Notes: generated by a model not told the origin, from the sequence alone. 64,000 bases of DNA from an uncultured Lachnospiraceae bacterium (GCA_934320895.1 CAKRFY010000007.1:1-64000), one strand, 5' to 3'; shown: positions 9,368 through 18,634, numbered from the stretch's first letter. Program-made: numbers and translations.

Positions 9368-9916
9368 CTATATTCTTATAAATACATGACGATTTGTCTT
9401 GTACTCTTTAACTTTCTCAACATTGTATATGTCGTACATATATGAAATGTCTGTCTCTAATGAAGTTTCAACGATTATAAGAGTATCCTTGTGTACAATA
9501 TCTGAATTTGATAAAAACTTCAATATCTTAGCCTCAATATCATGATTGTACGGAGGATCCATAAAAATAATATCAAATGCATTTCCTGTCGTCTCTAATT
9601 TGTTTAACGCTGAAACAGCATCCATCTTTAAAACTCTTGTCACATCTTCAAAATGTGTTCTTTTTATATTCTCCTTAATACACCTTACCGCTTCATTATC
9701 ATTATCTATCATAACAGCTTCACTTGCTCCTCTGCTAAGAGCCTCTATAGCTATGCCGCCACTTCCACTGAAAATATCCAGAAAACGGGTATCATATACC
9801 TCCTGCTGAATCATATTAAACAATGTCTCTTTTATTCGGTCTGAAGTAGGTCTTGTATGCTTTCCTTCAGGTGTGATCAGATTTGTCCTTCTTGCTTTTC
9901 CTGCAATAACTCTCAT
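9368..9916 (-). CDS. rsmD: 16S rRNA (guanine-966-N2)-methyltransferase RsmD
   Basis: Methylates G966 of 16S rRNA (E. coli numbering) during 30S assembly. The protein starts MRVIAGKARR, has the SAM-binding FLDIFSGSGGIAIEALSRGA motif and the catalytic IFMDPPYN motif, and is 182 residues long from the chosen start. An upstream in-frame GTG at 9931 would lie on the ribosome site GGAGAG, so ATG at 9916, seven bases after it, is the start. It sits 46 bp upstream of coaD. Confidence 0.95.
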   Translation of the reverse strand: MRVIAGKARRTNLITPEGKHTRPTSDRIKETLFNMIQQEVYDTRFLDIFSGSGGIAIEALSRGASEAVMIDNDNEAVRCIKENIKRTHFEDVTRVLKMDAVSALNKLETTGNAFDIIFMDPPYNHDIEAKILKFLSNSDIVHKDTLIIVETSLETDISYMYDIYNVEKVKEYKTNRHVFIRI

Positions 9917-10015
9917 AATAAAACTCTCCACAAAAACGGATATATCATATTTTTCGCTTTTTATACATTTTCCGAAGCAAAATGCATCTATCCTTATATA
10001 TTAACACACTCTTTG

Positions 10016-11848
10016 CTAACGGTCAAACACATCATCTCTTTTTATAGTCATTAAATCCTCTTTTGTCGGATTTTCTAATTTCACAAGGCGATTAGCCTGA
10101 TTCATCACAAATTTTTCAAACAGGTTTCTCATTCCCCTCGCATTTCCAAAGTTTTTCCACTGTGAAGGTTTCATATTTTCAAGAAGTTCAAGTACCTTTT
10201 CTTTAGCATCTTCATCAATTTCAAGTCCTGCTTTTTGTGCCATAACAGCCAATATACTTACAAGCTCATCCTTTGTATAATCCGGGAAATTTATAAATTT
10301 GTTAAATCTTGACACAAGTCCTGTATTACTTTTAAGAAATGTTTTCATTTCTTCTGTATACCCCGCAACTATTATTACAAGATTGTCCCTGTTATCTTCC
10401 ATAAGCTTTACAAGTGTATCCACAGCCTCTGTACCAAAATCATTAGGCATATCAGGATTTACAAGGGAATAGGCCTCATCTATAAATAAAACTCCACCCA
10501 TCGCCTCTTTGACAACATCGTGAACCTTCATCGCAGTCTGACCAACATATCCGGCAACAAGCCCAGACCTGTCGGTCTCTATCATCTTTCCATCTGATAA
10601 AATTCCTAATTCCTTGTAAATTTTTCCTACAAGTCTTGCAACAGTTGTCTTTCCAGTTCCGGGACTGCCTGTAAATACCATATGATATGACATATCCATA
10701 ACCGGCATGTTCATGTCCTCTCTCAATTTTCTTATCTTAATAAGATTTATAAGAGATTGTATTTCCTCTTTAACTTCTGACAGACCGACCATACCGTTAA
10801 GCTCATCTACAAGTGCCTTTATCTTTTTTTCTTTTTCTTCTTTCTGGATACGCTCTCTTTCAAGAATACGCTGCTTAACTTTCATAAACTCTTCTCTTGC
10901 GAGGCGTTCTTCTTCCTGCTGCTTTATTATCTTCTGTTTTTCAATCTCATCATCAGACAACAGATCACCATCATTTGTAAGTACAAATTTCTTTGTATCA
11001 TCATCTTTCTTGATAATCTTTTTTAACTTTGACCTTGGGATTTTTTTTATACTTATCCTGCTTTTATCCCTGCCCGCTTCGTCTTTTTCCTTTTCTTCTA
11101 TATGCTCTCTTTCTTCTCTTTTTGTTTCTTTCTTTATCTGTGATGATTGTTTTGCCCTCTTTTTTTCTGCCTCGGCTCTCTTCTTTTTAGCCTCAGCCCT
11201 TTTCTTTTCTATTTCTTTCTTTCTTCTAATTTTCTCTTCATCGATTACTGCCTGCTTCTGCCTTACCCACTCGACGTCACATCTTATAACTTTTGAAGTA
11301 AGTTTCCTGATAATATACTCGGAATGTACCTTTGCATCCCTATTTACTACAAAGTTACTTATCTTATCATAATACTTCTGTATAAATTCATTTACTTTAC
11401 TGTCTTTTCCATCATTTAAATATGCCATACACAAGAGAATATTTAAAAATGAGTCAAGAAAATATTCTGTCATAATCTCTTTTTGCTCTTTATCATAAAG
11501 ACCACAGAGCTGTAAAAGTACAGGTGGCAGTTCGTAATACTGCCTGCTGTCTGTCAATGCTTTTTTTGTTATCTCACCATTTGCAGATATTCCAAGAGGA
11601 TTGGTCTTTGTAACCAATCTTATAAAATCTCTTTCATTTTCCAAAACATCCCCACAATGAACCGCAAGATTCATAAGCACTGACTGCACATAAAGATCAA
11701 GTACCTGAGTGCTTGTTTTTTTCATAACCTGTCTTGCCTGATCCCAAAAGCCATTTACCTCAAGTATCTCACAATACGATACAAGCTTTTTATAATTGTC
11801 CTTACCTAATTCAAACAGTTTATCCTTTGTATACTGTTCTACTGCCAT
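10016..11848 (-). CDS. AAA+ ATPase of the CbxX/CfqX-SpoVK family with long charged coiled coil
   Basis: The role is not known; family members remodel protein complexes (rubisco activase CbbX, SpoVK, type VII EccA). Three parts are visible: a helical N-terminal domain (about residues 1-200), a highly charged lysine/glutamate coiled coil (about 200-345), and a C-terminal AAA+ module. The module has Walker A GSPGTGKTT (near 395), the pore-loop region VAGYVGQT, Walker B VLFIDEAY (near 455) and the probable arginine finger in GLVSRFNKFI. The TTG at 11866 is part of the ribosome site, so ATG at 11848 after GGAGG is taken as start, giving 610 residues. It is inserted between recG and rsmD, apparently in the same transcription unit. 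The coiled coil suggests a client-binding scaffold. Confidence 0.85.
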   Translation of the reverse strand: MAVEQYTKDKLFELGKDNYKKLVSYCEILEVNGFWDQARQVMKKTSTQVLDLYVQSVLMNLAVHCGDVLENERDFIRLVTKTNPLGISANGEITKKALTDSRQYYELPPVLLQLCGLYDKEQKEIMTEYFLDSFLNILLCMAYLNDGKDSKVNEFIQKYYDKISNFVVNRDAKVHSEYIIRKLTSKVIRCDVEWVRQKQAVIDEEKIRRKKEIEKKRAEAKKKRAEAEKKRAKQSSQIKKETKREEREHIEEKEKDEAGRDKSRISIKKIPRSKLKKIIKKDDDTKKFVLTNDGDLLSDDEIEKQKIIKQQEEERLAREEFMKVKQRILERERIQKEEKEKKIKALVDELNGMVGLSEVKEEIQSLINLIKIRKLREDMNMPVMDMSYHMVFTGSPGTGKTTVARLVGKIYKELGILSDGKMIETDRSGLVAGYVGQTAMKVHDVVKEAMGGVLFIDEAYSLVNPDMPNDFGTEAVDTLVKLMEDNRDNLVIIVAGYTEEMKTFLKSNTGLVSRFNKFINFPDYTKDELVSILAVMAQKAGLEIDEDAKEKVLELLENMKPSQWKNFGNARGMRNLFEKFVMNQANRLVKLENPTKEDLMTIKRDDVFDR

Positions 11849-11906
11849 CAAGTCAAAATCCTCCAAACTCTAAAAAACACGTCAATCTCTGTATCACCTT
11901 TATTGC

Positions 11907-13907
11907 TTATATTACTATCTTTTTACCATAATTGCAATCGTTTACAGATATTTCAAACTCACCTGCTGCCTCATTTGCCATTTTCATTATATCTGCATCC
12001 TGATAGATATCTGCAAGTGCAAAATCCAATTCACCACTCTGCCTTATTCCAAAGAAATCTCCTGGACCACGAAGTTTAAGATCCTGTTTTGCTACAAAAA
12101 AACCATCATTCGACTCTTCTAAGACACGAAGTCTTTTCATAGTCTCATTTGAAGGATTTCCAGCCATAAAAATACAATATGACTGACTATCGCCTCTTCC
12201 GACACGTCCTCTTAACTGATGTAGCTGTGCAAGTCCGAACCTCTCTGCATTTTCGATCATCATAACTGTTGCATTCGGAACATTTATCCCTACTTCAATA
12301 ACTGTAGTCGATACAAGTATATCTATCTGATGTTGTGCAAATTGTTCCATTATCTCATTCTTCAAAGAAGCTTTCATCTTACCATGCAATGCCTTTATCC
12401 TTATGGACGGTGCCATAATATTCTCAAGCATATTTGTATAATCAGTTACATTTTCTGCCTCCATGTTCTCACTTTCCTCAACCATAGGACATATTATATA
12501 AACCTGATGTCCGGCCGCTATCTCCTTTTGCATAAACTTATATGCCTGATTTCTATAGTTAGTTCCGACAACACAGTTTTTTATCGGCAAACGGCCTTTT
12601 GGCATAACATCGATAACAGATACATCAAGGTCACCATAAAGGATTATTGCAAGCGTTCTCGGTATAGGAGTTGCACTCATTACGAGCATATGAGGTTCTT
12701 TTCCCTTTGAAAATAATGTCTCCCTCTGCTTTACACCAAATCTGTGCTGTTCGTCAGTTACAACAAGCGCCAGATTTTTAAATACAACTTTCTCCTGAAT
12801 AAGTGCGTGTGTACCGACAACTATATCTATCTCTCCATTTTCTATTTTTTCATATTCCTTTTTCTTCTGTGATGCAGTCATTGAGCCTATAAGCATTCCT
12901 ATACTTATATCAAAGCTGCCAAGTATCTCGCAAAAAGACTGGTAATGCTGTTTTGCAAGCACTTCTGTAGGAACCATTATAGCCCCCTGATATCCGTTTT
13001 TTACAGCTAGTGCAAGTGCGATAACTGCAACAATCGTCTTTCCTGAGCCTACATCACCCTGTATAAGCCGGTTCATAACAAAACCTGATCGTACATCACC
13101 GATTATATCAGCAATTGCTCTATCCTGTCCCTCTGTAAGAACATAAGGCAGTCTTTCCTTTATATTTCCAGCAATACTTATATCCTCAAATCCAAATATC
13201 GACTTTTCTTTCGTATTTTCTTTTTTAAGTCTTTTCATCGCAGTAAAAAAATCAAAAAATTCGTCAAAAACCAGACGTCTTCGTGCATTTATACATTCAT
13301 CTTTATCTTTTGGAAAATGGATACCCTGTATAGCCTTCTTCCACAACACAAGGTTATATTTTTTTCTAAGTGCCGCCGGAAGAAAATCCTTTTCAAAATC
13401 TGTATTTTCAATACAGTTTTTTACAGCCTTCAGCACTGTATTATTCGTAAGACCTGCTGTAAGTGAATATACAGGGAACAATTTATTTATACTGTTTGCA
13501 TATTCCTGAGCACTTATAATTTTAGGCTGCTGAAGTCTTAAAATCCCATTTTTGTTGACAACAGTTCCTCTTAATATATATTTGGTTCCCATATGTAATG
13601 TTTTCATAAGAAACGGCATATTAAACCACACAACTCTCAAAATTCCTGTTGCATCTTTTATATCACACTCGATTATCTTTAGATTTCCATGTCTTGTTGT
13701 TCTTGGTTTTGACATAAGGCTTCCTTCTATTATCACCATCCGGCCTTCCACAATCCCTGAAATGCTTTCTATATGTCTGAATATCTCATATTCTCTCGGA
13801 TAATAGCAAAGAAGCTCTCCAACCGTTGATATTCCTAATTTGTTGAAAAGCTTCTCGCTCTTTTCTCCGATTCCCTTAATTTCTATAATACTATCATTAA
13901 GTTCCAT
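11907..13907 (-). CDS. recG: ATP-dependent DNA helicase RecG
   Basis: Branch-migrates Holliday junctions and remodels stalled replication forks. The wedge/OB domain occupies roughly residues 1-230, followed by the helicase domains with Walker A QGDVGSGKT, the DEQH box (VTDEQHRFGV), SATPIPRTL, and the C-terminal HQLRGRVGRG motif. It is 666 residues from the chosen start, within the usual range. An upstream in-frame ATG at 13934 has no ribosome site, while ATG at 13907 follows TAGGAG by seven bases. It is 27 bp downstream of fakA, the yloV-recG order of Bacillus. Confidence 0.97.
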   Translation of the reverse strand: MELNDSIIEIKGIGEKSEKLFNKLGISTVGELLCYYPREYEIFRHIESISGIVEGRMVIIEGSLMSKPRTTRHGNLKIIECDIKDATGILRVVWFNMPFLMKTLHMGTKYILRGTVVNKNGILRLQQPKIISAQEYANSINKLFPVYSLTAGLTNNTVLKAVKNCIENTDFEKDFLPAALRKKYNLVLWKKAIQGIHFPKDKDECINARRRLVFDEFFDFFTAMKRLKKENTKEKSIFGFEDISIAGNIKERLPYVLTEGQDRAIADIIGDVRSGFVMNRLIQGDVGSGKTIVAVIALALAVKNGYQGAIMVPTEVLAKQHYQSFCEILGSFDISIGMLIGSMTASQKKKEYEKIENGEIDIVVGTHALIQEKVVFKNLALVVTDEQHRFGVKQRETLFSKGKEPHMLVMSATPIPRTLAIILYGDLDVSVIDVMPKGRLPIKNCVVGTNYRNQAYKFMQKEIAAGHQVYIICPMVEESENMEAENVTDYTNMLENIMAPSIRIKALHGKMKASLKNEIMEQFAQHQIDILVSTTVIEVGINVPNATVMMIENAERFGLAQLHQLRGRVGRGDSQSYCIFMAGNPSNETMKRLRVLEESNDGFFVAKQDLKLRGPGDFFGIRQSGELDFALADIYQDADIMKMANEAAGEFEISVNDCNYGKKIVI

Positions 13908-13934
13908 CGAATTTCTCCTATATTTTTTTAACAC

Positions 13935-15596
13935 TTACTCCACAGATACGAAGTATGAATATACAGGCTGTCCTCCGAACTGTACTTCAAATTCTATATC
14001 CTCATATTTTTCTGTAAGTTTATCAGCAAGCTTCTGTGCATCGTCTTCATTCACATCAGCACCATAATAGAGGCTTACAAGTTCTGCATCATCATCTATC
14101 ATGCTATCAATAAGTGCTGCCGCCGCATCATCCACAGTTTTCTCAACGGCTACTATAGTCTTATCTGTAAGGCCCATAAAATCACCCTGCTTGATTTGCT
14201 TGCCATCCATATTTGTATCTCTTACCGCATATGTCACCTGACCTGACTTGATATTTAACATTTCTGTTGACATATTCTTTTCATTCTCCTCAACAGACTT
14301 GTTTCCAACAAAGTTTATCATAGCTGAAATTCCCTGAGGAATATTTTTAGACGGAATTATGATAAGATTCTTATCATCTGTAAGCTGTTTTGCCTGCTCT
14401 GCCGCAAGAATTATATTTCCGTTGTTCGGCAGTACAAAAATATTCTTTGCACTTACTTTATCAACAGCCTCTAAAATATCCTCCGTACTTGGATTCATAG
14501 TCTGACCACCTTCTATAATAAAGTCAACACCTAAATCCTTAAATATATCAGATAAGCCTTCACCTGCAGATACTGCTATAAATCCAACCTCTTTTACCGG
14601 CTCACTTTCCTTCTCCTCGTCAGCTTTTGCAGCTTTCTCAGCATCCTTTATAACCTTTTCATGGTGTTCCTCACGCATATTGTCTATCTTCATACTGGTA
14701 AGTGAACCATATGTGAGTGCTTTTTGAATAGCAAGTCCAGGGTCATTTGTGTGAACATGTACCTTCACTATATCATCATCAGCAACTACAACAACGCAGT
14801 CACCTATTTTCTGGAGATATTCTTTCAACTGACGCTCTACCACATCCTGCTCTCTTTCAAGCATAATGATAAATTCAGTACAATATCCAAATTTAATATC
14901 TTCCTCTGTAGCAGTCGTACTTGCCTTTACGACCTTTGATGTTCCTGAAACTTTAACTGTAAAATCAGAAACTTTGCCCTTAAGCGCATCCAGAGCACCT
15001 CTTAAGAAAGTCATAAGACCTTCACCGCCGGAATCTACAACGCCCGCCTGTTTCAACACAGGAAGCATGTCAGGAGTTTTCAAAAGAGTATCTTCCATAA
15101 ATGCGACAACTTCATCACAGAATTCTATTATATCTTCTGTATCAGAGTTTATAAGAATGTCTTCTGCTTTTTTTGCACCAGCATTTGCCACTGTGAGGAT
15201 AGTTCCCTCTTTTGGTTTCATAACTGCCTTATACGCTGTTTCTGCCGCATGCTGCACAGCGTTTCCAATAATGTTTACATCAAGTGTCTCATTCCCTTTT
15301 ATCTCTTTTACAAACCCTCTGAAAATCTGTGACATTATAACACCTGAGTTTCCTCTTGCGCCTCTTAATGAACCACTTGATATTGCCTTGCCAAGTTCAT
15401 CCATGCTCGGTTTTTCAAGGTTAGTCACCTCTTTTGCCGCAGACATGATAGTCATTGTCATATTTGTTCCTGTATCTCCATCAGGTACAGGAAACACATT
15501 AAGCTCATTAATATATTCCTTTTTTGATTCCAATGCTTTTGCTCCTGACAAAAACATTTTCTGTATCATAACTGCATCTATCGATTTTAAAGCCAC
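13935..15596 (-). CDS. fakA: FakA-type fatty acid kinase subunit (DAK2/YloV)
   Basis: Phosphorylates fatty acids presented by a FakB (DegV family) partner, feeding exogenous fatty acids into phospholipid synthesis. The N-terminal DhaL kinase domain (about 1-200) carries the metal- and ATP-binding NVFPVPDGDTGTNM at residues 33-46 and RGARGNSGVI. A middle linker and a C-terminal EDD/DegV-like fold (about 330-553, with VLPNNGNIILAA) follow. The length of 553 is typical. The start is GTG, nine bases after AAGGAGG. It is coupled to the Asp23 gene just upstream, as yloU-yloV in Bacillus. No FakB partner is visible in the window. Confidence 0.93.
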   Translation of the reverse strand: MALKSIDAVMIQKMFLSGAKALESKKEYINELNVFPVPDGDTGTNMTMTIMSAAKEVTNLEKPSMDELGKAISSGSLRGARGNSGVIMSQIFRGFVKEIKGNETLDVNIIGNAVQHAAETAYKAVMKPKEGTILTVANAGAKKAEDILINSDTEDIIEFCDEVVAFMEDTLLKTPDMLPVLKQAGVVDSGGEGLMTFLRGALDALKGKVSDFTVKVSGTSKVVKASTTATEEDIKFGYCTEFIIMLEREQDVVERQLKEYLQKIGDCVVVVADDDIVKVHVHTNDPGLAIQKALTYGSLTSMKIDNMREEHHEKVIKDAEKAAKADEEKESEPVKEVGFIAVSAGEGLSDIFKDLGVDFIIEGGQTMNPSTEDILEAVDKVSAKNIFVLPNNGNIILAAEQAKQLTDDKNLIIIPSKNIPQGISAMINFVGNKSVEENEKNMSTEMLNIKSGQVTYAVRDTNMDGKQIKQGDFMGLTDKTIVAVEKTVDDAAAALIDSMIDDDAELVSLYYGADVNEDDAQKLADKLTEKYEDIEFEVQFGGQPVYSYFVSVE

Positions 15597-15620
15597 TTTT
15601 TTGTTCCTCCTTGTACCTGC

Positions 15621-15983
15621 TTAATCCTCGTCAATAATACGAACGCCTTCAACAATGACATTTATAGACTCTACTTCCATGCCGGTAAACTCTTCAATCT
15701 TATACTGCACATTTTCAAGTACATTCTGTGAAACAGCACGAATACTTACTCCGTATGCCACGATAATATGAAGTTCTATTCTTATCTTATTGTCAACAAT
15801 GCTGACATTCACTCCTCTGCCTGCATTTTCTCTCTTAAGCAGTCTTGTAACTCCGTCCTTCACATTAACTGATGCCATTCCAACAATTCCGATACACTCT
15901 GTTGTCGCCGCTCCTGCATACTTTGCAAGCACATCTTTATCTATAATAATATCTCCCATTTCCGTACTCATTTTACCCTTCAT
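15621..15983 (-). CDS. Asp23/Gls24 family envelope stress protein (YloU-like)
   Basis: A small cytoplasmic or membrane-associated protein of the alkaline shock family. The 120 residues show the family pattern: DKDVLAKYAGAATTECIGIVGMAS near the N-terminus, then IRIELHIIVAYGVSI and the C-terminal INVIVEGVRI. An ATG at 16001 lies before the ribosome site, and ATG at 15983 follows AGGAGG by seven bases, so it is preferred. It forms one operon with fakA. The tight linkage to FakA across Firmicutes suggests a link to membrane lipid state, but the biochemical role is not known. Confidence 0.9.
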   Translation of the reverse strand: MKGKMSTEMGDIIIDKDVLAKYAGAATTECIGIVGMASVNVKDGVTRLLKRENAGRGVNVSIVDNKIRIELHIIVAYGVSIRAVSQNVLENVQYKIEEFTGMEVESINVIVEGVRIIDED

Positions 15984-16149
15984 ATACATTCCTCCTATCA
16001 TCTGTCCATATTCTATAAAAATTTCGTATCACCCAGTTTCATAACAAAAAGAAGCATGATAATTTCCTTTATTTCTTTTTATTATACTACATCTGATCTC
16101 AACAACATATAATATTACTATACAATAATAGGAATTTATTTGCAACCAC

Positions 16150-16287
16150 ATGAAAAGAATGATAGGTTTTATATTTTTTTGGATTGCGGTCGGTATGACG
16201 ATCATGTTTTTTGTTACAAATGGGATTCTTGCAATAATAATTATTATACTCTTACTTATCCTTGCATATAATTTTTTCTGTTGTTAA
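16150..16287 (+). CDS. 45-residue hydrophobic membrane peptide
   Basis: A plus-strand frame between rpmB and the Asp23 gene, opposite to its neighbours. It starts MKRMIGFIFFWIAVGM and continues with a second hydrophobic stretch rich in isoleucine and leucine, ending in YNFFCC. Two membrane segments with a short threonine/asparagine turn fit a helical hairpin, with positive charges at the N-terminus. It resembles small uncharacterised membrane proteins found in other Lachnospiraceae, recalled from general knowledge and not checked. There is no clear Shine-Dalgarno site, which lowers confidence. The composition (W, G, M placed in the first helix and a CC terminus) argues for a real product. Confidence 0.5.
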   Translation: MKRMIGFIFFWIAVGMTIMFFVTNGILAIIIIILLLILAYNFFCC

Positions 16288-16299
16288 AAGAATTTTAAA

Positions 16300-16330
16300 T
16301 AAAGAAAAGGGACCGGTTTATCCGATCCCC
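16300..16330 (-). terminator. Terminator of rpmB
   Basis: On the minus strand GGGGATCGG, loop ATAAA, CCGGTCCC and then TTTTCTTTATTT. The stem has one G-T pair. It begins 20 bases after the rpmB stop. Confidence 0.8.
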
Positions 16331-16349
16331 ATTTATATCCGAGATGCAC

Positions 16350-16535
16350 TTACGCACGCTCAACAGCTCCAGAACGTAAACATCCTGTACATACCGGCAT
16401 CTTCTTTGTGCCGCCATTAACTTTAACTCTAACTGACTTAATGTTTGGCTTCCACATTTTATTACTTCTTCTGTGTGAATGGCTCACCTTAATACCGAAA
16501 TGAACGCCCTTTCCACAAACTGCACATTTTGCCAT
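16350..16535 (-). CDS. rpmB: 50S ribosomal protein L28
   Basis: A component of the large ribosomal subunit. The 61 residues start MAKCAVCGKG and include SHSHRRSNKMWKPNI and a second cysteine pair (VCTGC), so this is the four-cysteine, zinc-binding form of L28. An upstream in-frame ATG at 16544 overlaps the ribosome site, so ATG at 16535, after AAGGAGGT, is the start. It is transcribed alone, with its own promoter (16617-16645) and terminator (16300-16330). Confidence 0.97.
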   Translation of the reverse strand: MAKCAVCGKGVHFGIKVSHSHRRSNKMWKPNIKSVRVKVNGGTKKMPVCTGCLRSGAVERA

Positions 16536-16616
16536 CGTAAGCACCTCCTTATATTTAATCCATTGAATCCTGATTTATGTTTATTACGAATCAGTATTTA
16601 TTAGCACAACACGACC

Positions 16617-16645
16617 ATTCTAACAAACTTTTTTGAGAATTGCAA
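16617..16645 (-). promoter_or_regulatory. Sigma-A promoter of rpmB
   Basis: Minus-strand TTGCAA (16645-16640) and TAGAAT (16622-16617) with a 17-base spacer, giving a leader of about 75 bases. Confidence 0.7.
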
Positions 16646-16671
16646 GTATTTTTTTGCTTTTATTTAAAATT

Positions 16672-17130
16672 CTATTCTTCTTCCCCGTAATCATCTATTA
16701 TATCTACTGTATCTTCAACTATGTCCTTGCCGCCCTTTGAGGCCTTTTTTGAATTTTTCTTATTTTTTTTCTTCGGTGAAGCATACTTATCTATAAACTC
16801 AGGAATCATATCGAGAATTTTTGTCATTCCATCCTGATTTTTGACATTTACAAGCTTAGTCTGACCATCTTTTATAACAAGTATAGCACTAGGCTGTATC
16901 TTTCCTCCCATACCACCGCCTGCATTGTTCTTTCCATCTGATTTTCCCTTGTCTGATGAATCTCCTGAAAATGCTCCGGCACCTGCACCAAATGTTACAT
17001 CAACAAGAGGAAGAATGATAGTACCATCATCAAATTTTACTGCATCCCCGACAACCGTCTTTGTTGTAAGAAATCCCTCAAGTCCTTTAAAAAGCGACTG
17101 AACTGTTGAATTAAAATTATTATCTGCCAT
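16672..17130 (-). CDS. gerW: GerW family sporulation protein (YtfJ)
   Basis: GerW (YtfJ) is a forespore protein needed for normal spore germination in Bacillus. The 152-residue protein shows the family core: KTVVGDAVKFDDGTIILPL, a glycine-rich segment (NAGGGMGGKIQPSAILVI) and KILDMIPEFIDK, then a lysine-rich and acidic tail. The start overlaps the stop of the DUF2953 gene by one base (TAATG) and follows GGGAGG. The DUF2953-gerW pairing is the same as ytfI-ytfJ in Bacillus, which supports the call. Confidence 0.9.
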   Translation of the reverse strand: MADNNFNSTVQSLFKGLEGFLTTKTVVGDAVKFDDGTIILPLVDVTFGAGAGAFSGDSSDKGKSDGKNNAGGGMGGKIQPSAILVIKDGQTKLVNVKNQDGMTKILDMIPEFIDKYASPKKKNKKNSKKASKGGKDIVEDTVDIIDDYGEEE

Positions 17131-18146
17131 TATAATACCTCCCTGAAATTATCATACTCTTTTCTAAACGATTTTATCTCTTCACTAAAACCTACTTTTG
17201 CCGCTATCTTTAGCAGCACAAAAATTGTTATCCTGCCTTTTATTTTAATCTCACCCTCAAATATCTTCTTTTCAAAATCAGGTGTAAGTCCAGGCTTAAA
17301 TCCCGCCATAGCACAAAATGCAGCCAAAGCTCCCAAAACTTTTCCCGTCATTGACGGATCATCAAATCCAAATGTTATGTCCGTAAACACATATCTTGGT
17401 TTAATATGTTTCAATAAATGTAACACATTATCACGCACAAGGCAAACCATATTTCTGCTTTCAGTACACAGCGCAAATTCTTTTACAAGTCCCGCTTTTT
17501 CACTTCCATTTTTTATAGCAGACCACATTTTTTTTACTGTGTCTATAAAATTTTTTATGCCCTTAATTAATTTTTTGAAAAAATCCGGTATTTTTTTTAT
17601 TATTGAGAAAATTTTGCCAAATATATTTTTTTTGTCATCCGTTTTTTCTTCTATTCTCTCATTTTCCAGTGCATATTTTACATTTTTATTATTCTCAATG
17701 TCTACGCTATCATTCTCTTTTTTAACAGAATCATTTTTTTCTTTCAGGTCATCATGCAAACTATCCTGCTTTTTTTCAGATATATTTCGTTTATTATTAT
17801 TCTTATTTTTTTTACTTACCGCCTTTTTTTTATGTGCGTCCCTTTTATGATCTTTAACATTTTTTTCTTTTCTTTTTCTGCCTTTTCCCGGTAATATTTT
17901 TTTGCCAAAAACCCTTAAAATATACGAAACCTCGCTGCCATCACTCTCAACTTTAAGCGATATGCTGTGCAAAAGCAACGATACGCGGCCCTCAAGTTCT
18001 GTTTTATTTTCAAAATATCTTCCTGCTGCCTTATACCTGACTGGAACAAACAATACAAGGCATAAAAGAAAAAGCACAAATAAAAAAAGAAAGAGCAATA
18101 TTTTTAATATGGTCAACAGTACTTTGCCTATTATCACCAAAAACAT
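17130..18146 (-). CDS. DUF2953 protein (YtfI-like), sporulation-associated
   Basis: Function unknown; the gene regularly precedes gerW. The 338-residue protein begins with a strongly hydrophobic anchor (residues 1-35), then a VSLLLHSISLKVESDGSEV strand region, a very lysine- and asparagine-rich low-complexity linker (about residues 85-170), and a conserved C-terminal part with YVFTDITFGFDDPSMTGKVL and a hydrophobic alanine-rich stretch. The linker is encoded by A-rich sequence and is probably disordered. The ATG follows AGGGGGGAAG. It is coupled to gerW by a one-base overlap and lies 13 bp after the gene at 18160. Confidence 0.85.
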   Translation of the reverse strand: MFLVIIGKVLLTILKILLFLFLFVLFLLCLVLFVPVRYKAAGRYFENKTELEGRVSLLLHSISLKVESDGSEVSYILRVFGKKILPGKGRKRKEKNVKDHKRDAHKKKAVSKKNKNNNKRNISEKKQDSLHDDLKEKNDSVKKENDSVDIENNKNVKYALENERIEEKTDDKKNIFGKIFSIIKKIPDFFKKLIKGIKNFIDTVKKMWSAIKNGSEKAGLVKEFALCTESRNMVCLVRDNVLHLLKHIKPRYVFTDITFGFDDPSMTGKVLGALAAFCAMAGFKPGLTPDFEKKIFEGEIKIKGRITIFVLLKIAAKVGFSEEIKSFRKEYDNFREVL

Positions 18147-18159
18147 TACTCTTCCCCCC

Positions 18160-18507
18160 TTACATGAAATACTTTAATACAGTTTTCGAATTAAACTCCC
18201 CTTCTTCACTTATTATGTCTGATACCATTTTTTCAACAAGTACAAATGCACTCTGCCTGTCAGATGCAAGCCCTACGATTTCTATTCCTGCCTCTGACTG
18301 ATATTTAAACCAAAATTCACCTGATGCATAAATATCCAAAGTATTTTGTTTGTTTGTGGCAAGTGCTATACAAAAACAATTTGGTACGATTTTTCCTCTC
18401 TCTATCCTTCTACGATACTTTTCAGGCTTTTTCGAGACTTTCTCGTCCATATAAATCCTATGATTCCATATGACTGAAGAATTTTTACCCTTTTCTCTTT
18501 TTATCAT
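18160..18507 (-). CDS. Uncharacterised 115-residue protein
   Basis: I do not recognise this family. The basic N-terminus (KKPEKYRRRIERGKIV) is followed by an alternating region (FCIALATNKQNTLDIYASGE) and a C-terminal helix (SAFVLVEKMVSDIISE). There are no membrane segments or signal peptide, so it is likely cytoplasmic. The pattern of strands then a helix could be a small alpha/beta fold. The ATG follows AGGGAAG. It is only 13 bp upstream of the DUF2953 gene, so it probably belongs to the gerW transcription unit. Confidence 0.7.
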   Translation of the reverse strand: MIKREKGKNSSVIWNHRIYMDEKVSKKPEKYRRRIERGKIVPNCFCIALATNKQNTLDIYASGEFWFKYQSEAGIEIVGLASDRQSAFVLVEKMVSDIISEEGEFNSKTVLKYFM

Positions 18508-18581
18508 AAAACTTCCCTGTTATTCCATACACACAAGTCTGACACTTGTGATCAAAATATAAGCAAAAACTATCATCTAAG

Positions 18582-18630
18582 AGTCAAACGGATATTCGCG
18601 ATCCACTAATCCGCTCTGCTACTTATTCGT
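18582..18630. repeat. Dispersed intergenic repeat, copy A
   Basis: Shares with copies B (30991-31035) and C (31281-31317) the ordered blocks GGATATTC, CGCTCTG and TACTTAT. Copy A carries an extra ten bases between the first and second block. It fills the gap between the genes at 18160 and 18635. Confidence 0.55.
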
Positions 18631-18634
18631 TGTA

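Noticed and set aside
10707..11372. 221-codon plus-strand frame opposite the AAA+ ATPase
   Set aside because: It is the reverse of the Lys/Glu coiled-coil region, giving Ser/Phe/Leu runs only; no ribosome site.
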